The notes under the pieces were generated by a model. It was not told the DNA's origin and did not search any database. It saw only the letters and a list, made by a program, of their open reading frames with translations. From Antedon bifida (taxonomy: Eukaryota; Echinodermata; Crinoidea; Comatulida; Antedonidae), in assembly GCA_963402885.1 (NCBI GenBank), contig OY727102.1, forward strand, positions 3,472,001 to 3,536,000: a stretch of 64,000 nt of DNA, written 5' to 3'. The stretch's first letter is position 1, and the number at the start of each line of letters is the position of its first letter. This document shows positions 12,223 through 25,600 of the stretch, piece after piece. Both the position numbers and the translations under genes were made by a program.

Positions 12223-14662
12223 TCACATCATCACATCTTCAAGAATACCAGTGAATGTCGGGATATCTCTAATATGTGGAACAAACTCTACATCCTCCCG
12301 ACAGATGTCGCTGTCTGAAAATAAATATAAAACATTGTATTTAGTGAGTTAATTAGACCATTTTAACTATTAAACAATGTAGTAATTAGCATAAATACCA
12401 TTACAAATTGCATTGTACAGTATTTTTACTTTTGCACTGTACAGTATTCTTATATGCCATAGACCTCCGAAGATTGAAAAGTGAAGTTTTTAATAATCCG
12501 TTTACCAGCTTTATTTAATCGGCTAAAAAGCCAAAAAAAATACAAATACGTACCAGTAATCCTGACAATTTTGCTCCAGGAAAAATTTCTAAAAAAACAT
12601 ATAATTATTCAGAAATTATTTTGGCTATTCTCATGGGTCCAGGTCGCCCATCCCACTTCCTAAATGTATATACAATATAATAATATAAGTTCACCACACA
12701 ATAATATAGCCACCCCGTATTTCAAACTACTTCTTTTTGTAGAAGACACCAGACGTCAAATGTTGGGGACATACTTGGACCTCCATGACTTGACCGACTC
12801 ACCTTTCCCTGAAAGTGTATGACTCGACGGGGTTTCTCATCTTATTCAAAGCTATGATTACAGAACAAAAGAAAAACATATTTATTACGAAGAAAATGTG
12901 AAAATGGAGCCTATGGAATCTATACCTTTTTTTTACAGTAAGCTATATAAAATAATGAGCGGGGAAAAGACCACTAAGACATAAGCTAATTATTTACAAA
13001 ATTTAAAAAAAAAAACCTGTATGGCTTTCTACCTAAAATGGACCAAAAAACACTATTATCATTGTCTAACCTTCTGGTGGGTGCAAGATATATAAGCTAA
13101 GTGCAATCCTATGAGCATCGCCAACTTGTAAGCAAGCATCGATATAACCTGCCATCACGACTGTAAGTCCATCATCATAAGCACGTGATTTAAAGATACT
13201 TTAAGGAACAAACATTTTAAATACTGTTAAAAAGTAATTTTTAATATCAATATACAGTATATCACTGCGGTGGTACTGTTCCTGTATGTTCAGTTTTCAA
13301 CAGATCATTTATTCACGCATTTATGAACGAACACCTTTAACTCCTTACCCACTCCAATTTAAGAATCCGTTGATCTGGCCACTGGTTACAATCATTTAAA
13401 ACTTTAATTACAATAGCATAAAACAACTCCGATAAAAGTGAAATTATGATTCTGTATTTGAACTTTATTTATTCATCTGTGATCAAATAATAAAACCCTT
13501 CATGGGTAGGCCTGTTGTATATAAAAGGGGAGGCTTCGTAGTTGGAAACTTTGGAAAGGGTATACTCTGTTGTATGTATTACCGTTTAGTATCCTTCGCC
13601 CTTGGATCATTACTGAATATAAACAATGCAGTGTCTAAATCAACAACTACAGTTCCGCCATTTTCAACTGTAAAAAAAAGATTGTAGGCCTATTATGTAA
13701 TAATTATTTGTCTCAACTGAATAACATATTCACAGCATTGGATATTAATATCATACATTTTAATTTTTCTTGAATGTAAATCAAATTTGTTGTATAAAAG
13801 ATTTTAGAAGGGGTGCAGGGTTGACTTTTGTGGCAAAATCTTATTTATTTATTCATCCAATAATTGTTTCAAACTAAAACAATGGAGGTTGTTTATGAAT
13901 ATTGGCTACTCAGCACACTTTGTTACATGCCTAGTCACAGTAAAAAAATATTGCATTGCAATGATACCCCAAAGTTGTTTATATCGTGCATCACAACTGC
14001 TTGAGAACCAGGCAGGGATGTTATAAAATATGCCAGACATCTGGAATGAGGTTCTGAAAGAGTATAAAGTAATGTATAGGTCTATTGTGAACTATAAAAA
14101 CGCATTTATCATTACGTTTTTTATTATTATAAGAAAACCCATAATTTGTTTTGTTGAAAAAGTACTAATAGGCCTAAGTATTTTATATTAAACATTCATA
14201 GGCTAGGCCTAATACGAAAAAGGTACTACAACTACTAGTGCTGGCTTACTCAGATGTTCATAGACGCCCTAGGCCTATTTAGTATTATATATGGAGACAG
14301 ATGGACAGGCCTAATTACTATACTACTAGCTACTACTAACTAGGCCTAGCTAAATTATGGACAGTACTACTAACTAGGCCTAGGCTATCCTAGTTAATAA
14401 GGCTATTATATAGGCTAGGCCTTAGTTTAGGCCTAACATAACTACACTTGTTTTGAGACGCAGGCTACGATGACCTAAACGATACCGGTTTCGTATGCTT
14501 AGAACTGTGACTGTTATGTGTGAAGTTTATATAAATTGATATTCTAGGTTCCAGCTAGGCCTACAGGAGATTGCCCTGCCTAATCACATTGTACAGTGCT
14601 AGATTTTAAAGATACCGCGGTGAGGAGGTATATTTGGCGTACGTAAAATGTAGCAGAACCAT
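12223..14662 (-). CDS. small BRCT-like domain protein, six short exons
   Basis: Reconstructed from splice sites and phase on the minus strand: 14662-14616 (tentative first exon, ATG at 14662), 14053-13968, 13667-13583, 13198-13071, 12840-12775 and 12314-12223 (stop TGA). All junction phases agree and give 167 residues. Residues about 17-100 read like one BRCT fold: a GIFYNIPAWF start, ENGGTVVVDLDTALFIFS (the GG turn and following strand), a LTVVMAGYIDACLQVG segment in the place of the VV..W/YI..C helix, and SLYIL at the end. BRCT domains bind phosphopeptides or DNA ends in DNA-damage and telomere proteins. The C-terminal tail (EFVPHIRDIPTFTGILED) is not recognised. Exon 1 is the weakest call. 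An exon-like open segment at 13330-13470 is skipped because skipping restores both phase and the fold. The exact family is unknown. Confidence 0.62.
14160..14450. repeat. cluster of TAGGCCTA palindromes
   Basis: About ten AGGCCTA/TAGGCCT motifs in 290 bases, mixed with CTAGC and TACTACTAACTAGG repeats. It lies in the first intron of the BRCT gene as modelled. A denser cluster lies at 16784-16920. Confidence 0.6.
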
Positions 14663-14969
14663 AGCGTAATAATCATTTATTTTAACAACTTGAGTAGTCC
14701 TAATTATAATGGTATCAACCACCACAGTGAAACAACGAGCCTTTTGAGAAGTAGATTTCTGATCGGAATTTTAATATAATTTAAACAATCCATAAAACAA
14801 TCACGTACGATATTATGATAATGTTGAAATTTTAAATATTTAGATGTGACTTGGTCCAACTTCGGCATCTTTACAAACATTTTTTCCCTAATTTTCCATA
14901 GAAATTGAGGGTGCTAAACATAAAAATTATGAGATCGAAAACAGGAGGTGGCGTAAACCAACAAAAAAG

Positions 14970-15216
14970 ATGTTATGGTGTGCTCTCCCTGCCTCGGCAC
15001 TATAAGGCCCTGTCACAGCCTCGGGTCGTTTCCACCACATCATCATCAGATGCATTGCTAGTGCTGTCCCATAATTTGTGGTGGAAAAGGGGACGTATAA
15101 TTCTGTGAACCCCAAACACACTAGCTCGCATAGCTTTAACTCTATCAGCGTGGGGTTCGAACCCACGACATTCATGTTATTAACACGACGCTCAGTCGAC
15201 TGAGCTAACCGGTCAT
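14970..15216 (-). mobile_element. tRNA-Ile-like SINE
   Basis: On the minus strand, 15214-15141 folds as a tRNA: GGTTAGCTCAGTCGACTGAG D arm, a five-pair anticodon stem with one G-T pair and loop TTAATAA (anticodon AAT, Ile), and a T arm GTGGGTTCGAACCCAC. The acceptor halves do not pair, so it is not a functional tRNA gene. A unique body of about 170 bases follows toward 14970, as in tRNA-derived SINEs. The ends are approximate. Confidence 0.7.
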
Positions 15217-15239
15217 CTTGTTTATACATTGGTTATACA

Positions 15240-15440
15240 AGCTTTGCTTTCTCAAGATGAAGGTCATGAATATGCATTATGACGCCACGATGAATTACGT
15301 AATAAACTAATATGAAGCACGTCAATAGACAATTGTCAGCTGTACAGTCATGTCGCGTGTGGCCGCCGTAGCGGGGGTATTGATCTATTTTGAGTACTTT
15401 CAGCTCTCAAATCTCTAAATCGTGTTTTTCTTTCAAAAAT
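15240..15440. promoter_or_regulatory. possible promoter between BRCT and MBD2/3 genes
   Basis: A short GC-rich patch (GTGGCCGCCGTAGCGGGGGT near 15360) stands out in AT-rich DNA upstream of both divergently transcribed genes. The SINE at 14970-15216 lies between it and the BRCT gene start. No TATA box is obvious, and assignment to either gene is a guess. Confidence 0.25.
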
Positions 15441-15781
15441 AAAGGAAAATGTTGCCACCCGCCTTCTGTCTTTTTGGCTTTATTTCAGCCAATTAAGCAT
15501 TTTGAGAAATTTTTACTTTTTAACACATAAAAATGCACAAATTAGTCTCAACGTAGAAAATAAATCAAAGTAGATTAAAATGAAATGAAAATATGCATAT
15601 TCATTTTGAGGCAACGAAAACTAGTATTAACTAGCTAGCCATAGGCCTAAACAAGATGAGCGAGCTCAGTCGACTGATTCATTTGTGGTGGAGGGTATAG
15701 TGCTTAAAATAATCTGAATGTTAGCTGGAATGGTGGTATCCATAAACGTAAGTATTATTAGAAGGAATTTATTTCATACTA

Positions 15782-16040
15782 ATCAAAAAAGGAAAATATT
15801 TAAAACTAATTTTAAAAATGATACAAAGACTCTAGGAGATTGGACACTTTAATTTTTGTTATATTTTTTTTCAAGATAAACAAATATCACTAGGCCTAAA
15901 CGAAATTATTGAAGGAAAATATTGAAGACAATAAAAAAAATGATACCAAACTCTTGGAGACTTGGCCTACTTTTATTTTTTCTATATTTTTCCACGATAA
16001 ACATTACTCACTAGAACTAAACGAAATTATTGAAAGAAAA
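15782..16040. repeat. two-copy tandem duplication, about 120 bp
   Basis: Two diverged copies, each with a GATAC.AA.CTC..GGAGA.T block and ending in CTAAACGAAATTATTGAA (at about 15895 and 16015). The open frame through the second copy is not recognised as a gene. Confidence 0.6.
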
Positions 16041-16630
16041 TCAAAAAATGTTAAATGTCTTTCTCATAAAAGTATTTTAAATGTTTTTCAATTATATCCT
16101 ATCTTGCGAAGGAAGACAATTTTCAACAATGTTACATTTTTGACGAATAAAGTTTATCTATGTTTAGATTAGTATATTTAAATCATGCTAATTTGAGATC
16201 GCGAGATTTCACTAGATTGGGAATTAGAATTCCCTAAGCTGTTAAAATTATAATTCTTATAACCGGACCATGATTTGTGCAATATTACACTCCTCAAATT
16301 ACCTCGCTCATAGTGTGCGCCACGCCACCAATCGGTAACACAAAAAAAGTATATTATGAATCCTCTTTCTGTGCATTGTTTTGTTGAATTTATTAGGAAA
16401 ACAAATTTAACCAACAAATAAATTAATACTTTAATGCAGTATTTTTTTGTAATTAAAATATTATTTTAAAAAAAGATACAATCAAGTAGTGATGATTTGT
16501 TAGTTTTGATAATCTTGATTTAAACACTTATAAAGGTCATTTACAGAGTTTATTATTTTGTTGTACACTGTGTGTGTCTGTCTCTCCCGCGGATATCATC
16601 CCCCAGGAAAAGGAAAAAAACGAGAAAAAC

Positions 16631-19600
16631 ATGGATAAAGTTGACAAAAAACGACTTGAGGAATGCGGTGCTTTGCCCAAAGGATGGAGTAGAGAAGAAG
16701 TTATTCGAAAGTCAGGCTTATCAGCCGGGAAATCAGATGTTTATTACTACAGGTTCAAATGATTTTCCCCTTTTAAATTAAGTTGCTAGGCCTACTAGCT
16801 AGGGCCTAGGCCTAGCCTAGCTAGAGGGCCTAGCCTAGATAGGTTAGGCTTGGTTGGCTAGCTAGCCTGGCCCTAGGCCTAGCGGCCTATCGGGCCTAGG
16901 CCTACGCTAGGCCTAGAGTATATTATTAGAATCCAGCAAGGATAGTGTGAACGTAACTTTACAGTAGGCTCTTGAGTTTAACCAAATTTGTTTTGTTTTA
17001 TAAATATTTATATAGATACTTCCCGGACAATATAATGATTCCTGCTTATTTTTAATTAAAGCATATTAAATATATAATTTGTTTCTTTTTGTAAAGTCCT
17101 TGTGGAAAGAAATTCCGAAGTAAACCACAGCTTGCAAGATTTCTTGGCGATGCAGTGGACCTAAGTTCATTTGACTTCCGCACAGGTAAACTACTATCGG
17201 CAGGAATACGCAAGAGCAAGCGGTTACGCAACATTTCTTATGACTACAACAAAGGTACGCGTCACGATTCATCATTGGTGCTTCCAATAAGGCAGACAGC
17301 TTCCATCTTCAAACAGCCAGTTACGACTGTGAGGAGGCATCCAGCTAACAAGATCAAAACAGATGTGAAACCAGATACGAAAGAATCGCCTAAACAAGTA
17401 TGTATTCATTCTTATGCATTACAGTTACATTTTTTTTCAACCATTTATTTACCCACACATTTATGTACTATTCTTACTTCCACCAATATTTGATACATCT
17501 GATACATTGAGAAATTGTTTGATTCAGAGATATTGTAACAGTGCTGACATAAACTTATTTTTTATTACTTTTTAAATTATTTTTCTAAATAAAATTGATA
17601 ATAATTCCTATTTTTTAGTTGTTCTGGGAAAAGCGATTACAAGGTTTAAATGCAACAGACATAGCAGAAGAATTATTAATACAAATGGAACTACCTGAGG
17701 GAATCACAAGTGAGTAGGTCTTGTCATTTGGTGTCATCCTCATCGCCAGCTATTTATGTTGAACCTTTGTCCCTACTATTTAAACAAATGAACCTTGATT
17801 TAAATTCCATATTAGCACAGTTTGATGTTGTCTGTTTGACTAGTAAAAACATAGCACTAGTCTATAGTGAGTTAGTGGCTGAGCGGTTAAGACAGTGGAA
17901 CCATAATTATGTAGCCATAACATCGGCAATGGTTCAAGGCTCACTGGCTCCATGGTTCTGGTGGTAGAATGAGTCTTCTCGAAAGGACTAAGTCGCAGGG
18001 CCATCTTAGTGAGAAGTTGAATAAATAAAAATCAATACCATTTTAACAACCGCATACATTACTTTCGAAATGATGCATGTTCTTAGTTATTTTTTTCACA
18101 AAATCAATTTTTTTTCTAATAATCCAGGTGTAGGACCAGGTATGTCAGATGAAAGTCTAATACAAAGTATAGCATCCAGTTTACACCTGAGCACACAACC
18201 AATCACAGGCCAGAATGCATCACAGGTAATGTACTTATTTCTTATTGATACACAGTACGGCTATGAGCGCTCACTGGCTAAACCCATGGGCCCCAATAGG
18301 GCCCCAGAGCATAAGCAGCCACAATTCAACTACCCAGCGTTGGAGGGCACTTAGGAATGTTAAACCAGGGGCCTTTTCCCCCTGCGTTACACCACTGTTA
18401 ATACACAATCAGAGAGTTGCAACCCCAACCAGGGTAAAAAGTTTGAAATCGTGATACATTTTTAAAGCTCTGTCTACACTATCAAACTAATTTGACAAAG
18501 AAATGTGTGATGTGCCCAAATATGGTAGTGATATTCTCAAATATGGTAGTGATATGACATCATCATGTCCATATATGGGCACATCACATTGTTTTGTCAC
18601 ATAAAGTTTGATAGTGTAGAGAGAGCTTAAGATGTAATTGAGTCTTCGTTTACATACCCTCCTTGTATACCATTTTTTTTTTTTTATTGTAAACTTTTAT
18701 GATATCTACTGCACATTATGTTTAATTCTCGTATAAGTTTAAGTGCACTAAATATCGTATTTATGGTCTGTTGTGTTGAAGCATGATTTTAGCAAATCGT
18801 GCAAACATCACATAACTATTTATTGCGTGCCACCAAATTTTATTGATGTTTTCTGTAGTTTAAGGTGAAAATGTCAACATTAGGGTGTGATGTTCTATCT
18901 TTTATGTTCATTCTTACGTAGTGTTTTGACTGTGAATATCCATTGTATTTTTAGTCGCAACTCTACAGCTCACTATGTCGGTCGGTTGGTCGGTAAACAC
19001 TAACTCAAATTTGAGCACGCGACTCCAGCCATGTATATGGCCTTGTTTAATTACCATATATTCTCTGTATTTTTTTAAAAACATTAATACTGCCCTCTGT
19101 TGGCAAAAACTTGTTATTTGTTTGTAATGTGCACACACAAGGGATCAGGATTACACATGAACTTGAGTGACCTTTCTTTGTGTAGAGTATATAGTCATGC
19201 TTGATCAGTGGTGAATGCACTAAACACAGCCTTTCATTTGATGTTATCCCAGTGCATATAATCATGAAGGTGTTCATTCATGCACGTCAATGCAGAGCAG
19301 TGGAGTGTGATTGGCTGGTGATGGCCGCCCTTCACAACTGCATGGTGTGTGTATGTGTGTGTGGAATAGGCTTTGTACACCTGAAAATCTCATCAAAAAA
19401 ATTGAAGTTTGATTAATCTAGCAATCAATAATAACAGACAGACAAAGAAACTTGATAAAGGCAGAAGCCCAGTAATTCAATGTTGAAACAGCTATCTAAA
19501 ATATTATCTACTGTATTAATTATTAATATCTATATTTATCATACTTTCATTCCTTACTATACAGACCTACATCATTCATTCAAGATCATTGTAATATATG

Positions 19601-22600
19601 CCATAAGTACTTGGAATTAATGTAATGTATTATAACATGTAATAGAACAATAAATACTCAATCATTACAAAATGCATCAATAATCGTTTATTTCTTATAA
19701 AAACAAAACAAAAAAACTTACAGTAATGTATTTTTATTATGTATACATTATTGATTTATTATTCGTTTACAACCTAATCTCAAGTATCAGTTTAAGTATA
19801 ATAGACATTTAATTGCAATGTTTGTGATCATTTTGTAATCAAATTTGAATATCATTTTCTGGCAATATCTCCCTCAAAAAATAATAATCAATTCAATTTT
19901 GTTAAGGTATAATAACTGTAGCTCACTTTTGGCTTGACCCCCATGGTCTTACAGTCATTGCCACAGGCCTAGATAATTATCATGATTTAGCCCTGACCCA
20001 TCCCTGGCCCTCTTTATGTTTTTACAGATGGTATAAAAAACATGTTAATATTTTACTGTTTTTAAATGATTGGTTGTTGATGTTGTCTTCAAATTTGTAC
20101 TTTTTTTTTCTCACAACTTGTTCATAGACATAATATTATGAACAGCTTGTCAATTTAGAAATAAGCAAATATGAATACAGCCTATAAAAACATGACAATG
20201 ACACTGTACGAAAGTCTGTAGCGTTGGTTTGCCCTTTTGTTTCCAAAAAACAAACGCTGTTAGCAAAGGACAAAGCAATAATTCATAATATATGGTAAAT
20301 GGAATAGAACTATGATATCAAGATAAATTTCACATTAAAAAAATATCAGATAAATATACTGTAACTACGATAATCCTGTAATTGGCGTTTAACACTTTTG
20401 GACATAAATTGTAAAACCCATGGACCTATAAATTATATTTATAGGTCCAAACAAAAGAATGTCTTTAATTTTGTTTAGTTTATTGAAAATTATTCACACA
20501 TCATAAAATTGAAAAGTTCCAAATCATGAAGGTAAAACATTGTATGTGTAGAAGGAAGTTTAAAAGCGAAACCTTACGCCTAGAATTATATTTTGAACCA
20601 CTTTTTTCTTTTTTTACTCATTAGGATCTGTTTCCCCATTGCTGTAATTTCCCATTTTTTAATACTCAATATATATTACTGCTTAACATCATTATCAACA
20701 TGTTATGGCTGTATGTTGTAACAATGTTTAATAACATAATACAAATGCATTATTCTTATAAACAAATTGTTAGAAAAACAAGTGCTTTAAATTAAAGGTG
20801 CAGTCTTTTTTTTTATCAATAAAATCAATACTTTAATTTTGTTATTATTCATGGGTTCATACACTTAGTGCTAAATTTTTAACAAATTTACATTTACATT
20901 TTAATAAATTTAACAAAATAACAAACAATTTTAAAATTTTCGAAGATCAGAAAACAACTTAATCTATTTATAAATTCATTAAATAACTGCATAAATGTGC
21001 AACTAGGAGTTTTTATAAATTTACCGTATTTGATTATTTCTTTTTGCTATAATTTTCTCCCAGCTCTTTCAATGAATAATTCTCCATCTAAACTTCCAAG
21101 TTGTTGTTGGAAGGTGTTATAATTTATAGATTTTTCAATTATTACAACCATCATCATCATAATAATTTCACGTACTAGCAATGCATACCATTACCTTCTT
21201 TACATCAATAACAAAGAATTCTTGTCTTTAATTGTGAAATTGTAAGATATTCTATTGTATAGATGTACAGTTCATTATTTCTTAAAATTAGTATAACTGT
21301 AAAATAGAGATAGTATTTAATTAAAATAATATTATTTATTCGGCAACAAACATAGTTACCATGAGAATGAAATAGGCTGGAGCCCAAACTGCTCATATTC
21401 CATCATTAACACCATTAGAATACTACAAACATACATTATTATGTACGCTGTAGTTTACTTACTAGTACAAACATTATTTGAAAATATAGTTTTATTAGTC
21501 TTTAATTAAAAACATTAGTAGAAACTAGAATACTGTATTAACAGTAGTTGCAATGCCTGCCTTTATCTCTTTGTTATAATGTTTTGCCTTTAACTCTGAC
21601 ATTTGTCTGCTAATCTTGGAATATAATAACATAAATATTGCCTAGCATGTTATGGAAATTGGATATTATACAGCCAGGTCATGGTTGGGTAAACATGCAT
21701 AGAAAACAATGTTTAATGGGGATAAAGCGTTGCTTCAATATATAGGTATATTATAAAACAGTAATATGCAGTGTAAGGTATGAACATTATTAACGCATGG
21801 AATGAACTACATGTTATTTAAAAATGGATTCAGAGAATTTCAAAATATGAATAAATAAAATGTACTATCCATAAAAATTGCATTACTACTAGGTAATACT
21901 GTACCTTGAGGTTCTCACAGTCAGAATAAAGTGGTACCATATTTAATTTTGATATTAATCATGGAATTTGTGACAATTTAAAGTCTTTTTAGACACTATT
22001 TGTAGAAATGTTACCTTTTAATAATAATAATAATAATAATAATAGTTCATTCTTATTAATAGCGCACACCTACTCTAGTTTGCTTTGTGTTTGCAAATAA
22101 TAGTGCTTTATTAATTATCTGCGAATACATTTGCCTTTATTATTATACAGATATTGCCTGCTTAGAGGTGAAATATAAGATTTGACATCCCCGAGGGAAT
22201 GATATTATGTTCGAGGGAATATATATATCCCGAAGCGGCAGCTGAGGGATATATAATTCCCCGAGAACATAATATCATCCCGAGGGGATGTTAAATCTTA
22301 TATTTTACCGATATAAAAGGCGATATCTGTTATATTATATAGCCAAGATTAGAACAAGTCTGCTGGGTTGGGTAAGCCAGGCTAGGCCTCCTATTCTATA
22401 GTAGGCCTAGAGTATTTGTATTGTATGTAAACAAGCCTCCTGCCTAGACACCTTACCTTGCGAAGAATAATATACAGATAATTACTAATTAATGATTCCT
22501 TGGCAATAAAATATTCACTTAGGCCTAGGTCGTTTAAATTAACAGAAGAATTTCCATCAATAAGCCTATTAATAATAATATTATAATCAGGTAGGCCGAA

Positions 22601-25600
22601 TAATTCATCGTCTTCTCTTCGAGGAGCGAGCCGAATCACCGGATGTTCAGCGCGTACTAGTTACTAGGTTACTACTCACCAATCACAAACGGTGTTTCAT
22701 CACATTTAGGGAGGACTAATAACAAATGAGGGCGCTATGTATGCATAGTTTAAATAGTTTAGATGAATAATTTTTTCAAGCAAGCTGCGTGGCGCAGCGA
22801 TGGAAACGTTGTCTTGCGATGGAGCCACCCGAGTTCAAATCCAGTAGATGACTTTTGTTTATTTATCGGCGAACGCGAGTGTTGCCACACGAAAATTACA
22901 CAGTCAATATCATCGAACTCGAGAATGTATATGTTTAATAACAGGGGACACGATAATTACGCGAAAATTAATCGGTCAATATCATCGTTCTCGAGGATAT
23001 ATACGATTTACGATCCTCGCAGCGGTAGTCACGTGACGCAGTTTCAACCAATCACGTTCACGTATTTACATAGGCTATGTAATATAATATAATATTATTG
23101 ATTTACTTTTACACATTCAGATTGATGTCTGTGTTAAACTATAGATTAGTTTTTGTTTTAAAAAGAAACCAAAAATATTGTTATTAGGTTTAATTGCTGC
23201 TTGAGAGTTATGGTTTCGTACTGTACAACAATCATAATCATTTGGATCAATGCTGCTGTAGGAAATGTCATCATTAATAAAACTGTACTTATATATTCTA
23301 TTCAATCCATTTTCATTTCTTTTTTAAACGAATACCCAACACAGGATCATTTTTAAAGCAATAAAATGGTTCCTGTGTAAAAAATAAAAACATTTGTTCA
23401 AAAACCGAGGCGGCTTGAAAATCGGGGGAGGGGCTGTGACCTTAAGCCATTTTTATATCAATTGTTCGACTAAATTTTTCTCTAGAAGTGTCTCACAACT
23501 TACGATTTGAAAAGCTAATAAATACTTAATTATTACAATAGAAATAATTTAAATACACTGAACTATGAATCCATTAAGTCCACTGATGATATGTAATTAG
23601 AAATTATTGATTAATTATAAAGCGTTCCATAATGAGTAATTGCTCATTCTACTAAGTTAGCCGTAAATACCTCGTTATACCTTATCTATTCAATAATATG
23701 CAAGCTTTGAATAACTTGCATTCTAAACTAATGCGTATCTTAGATGTACTGTAAATAACTGTTCTGCATGCACAATCTGTATCTTCAATTTGTTATATCG
23801 ATGCAGAAATCAAGGTTGGAGTAACCGTGATTGTCAGTTATCATGGCAAGAAGATTTAAATCATGCAAAGATTGTCAATGCAAAAAAATTCATTAAAAAG
23901 GAAGTCATAAATATTGGATGGTTTTATTTATAGGCCTATTCATTTTATTCATTTGTAGGTACATTACAAGAATATTAATGTTGATGATCACTGCTCGGAA
24001 TTGGTATTGATCAGTTCGTTCATTCATCTATCATGTTTCATCAGCATTAATTTTAATCTCTAAAGCTCTGTCTACACTATTATTAAATTAGATGTGACAA
24101 ACAAATGTGATGTTCCCATATATGGACATGATGTTAATGTCATACCACTACCATATTTGGGCATATCACTACCATATTTGGGCACATCACACTTTTTTTG
24201 TCAAAGTAGTTTGATAGTGTGAGCTCAGTTAACATTGAGACATACATATTTATGAGTATGAATTTGTTCTCAAAATCATAAAATAATTTATTACCAAATG
24301 CATGTATACTATACTATTGATTATACACACTATTTTCATCCAATTCTCATACTTTTATGGCATTATGTTCCCAGTATCATAGGCAAATTCTGAGATACAG
24401 TGCCACATACTGTATGTATCACATGTGGCGCATGTTGGAGTTTATATAGCCTTATGATAATGACTATTACTTATTATTAGAGAATAGACAAATTATAGAT
24501 ACAGTGCAGAGAGTCATCTACTATTTGGAAAAAATAAATATGTTTAATGTTTTAAAGCACAGTCATTAAAAACATAATAGTCTTTTAATATCCCTATATA
24601 TATTTTGTTCTACTTTTAATAACTTGAATTACAATTGGCCAGTAAAGTACAGTGGTTTTTTTGCCGTAGAACTAGAAGTACAATTACAGTTTTATTATCA
24701 TATTGTACATTATTATATTTTTCCTGCAAAAAAACATGAAAGTGAAATAACATTGTACTGTAAATATGTTAGTTTCATTATTTTTTTAATAGTTTTAGGT
24801 TTATTTTTCTTTATTGTTTTCCAACATTTGTTTTTGTTTTTTTGCTTTTTGTGCGTGTGACCCATTCGAATAGTCGACAAATAAATTATTAAAAATGCTT
24901 TTGTTCTTAACAGATTAATTCATCAGTTTTCTTTTATCAAATATCTGAGAGGGGTAGTTTTGTGCCATGAAAGACCTATTTTCTACTAGGCAAATTTGAC
25001 GTGAATCAAAAGCGTCAGTTATATTTATTTGTGCATCATATGTGTACATCTTCCAATCCCTTTCTACGACGAATTATTCAAATTCAACCAAAAACCCATT
25101 GGTTGGCAACCAATTTGAATATTGTTTTGCTTTAAAATACAATTTTTCAGGTAAATATATTTTTTTTTCAATCCAATTTTTTTTTTTTCAATCCAATTTT
25201 TGGTCAAACTGGATAACTATTATGGAACATCAAAATGGCATATTCAACAGCAACAACATTATATCAAATGAATGTGACCAATGTTAAAGATATCGATTCC
25301 TGCTGTGTTGTTATTGCTCAACATGATATATTAACTCCCCATGGAATACACATCATTGCGAATTCCTATAATAATGTTAATGTATCTGATGTGTCCAGAG
25401 TACTATTAACAGTTTTCAGACAGCAGGCTTTTAACATTATGAGTTTTTTATGAATAAAATGTGAAAGAATATTTTCAAGCTACAGTATTTACCAGTATAT
25501 AATTTTGCGTAGTGGAGCTGTAGCTTGGTGGTATGCTTGCCTTCCAATCCCAAGGTTCAATCCTGACCTAGTGCCAGGGTTGTAACTCGCGACTCTTTCA

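Noticed and set aside
13502-13687. A plus-strand 61-codon frame.
   Set aside because: It is antisense to the BRCT gene exon at 13583-13667, whose strand has matching splice sites and phase.
15141-15214. A tRNA-Ile(AAT) gene on the minus strand.
   Set aside because: The D, anticodon and T arms fold, but the two acceptor halves do not pair and a SINE-like body follows.
16572-16781. A plus-strand frame starting at 16572 overlapping MBD2/3 exon 1.
   Set aside because: It begins with GTG and lies in a different frame; the adjacent frame contains the conserved MBD.
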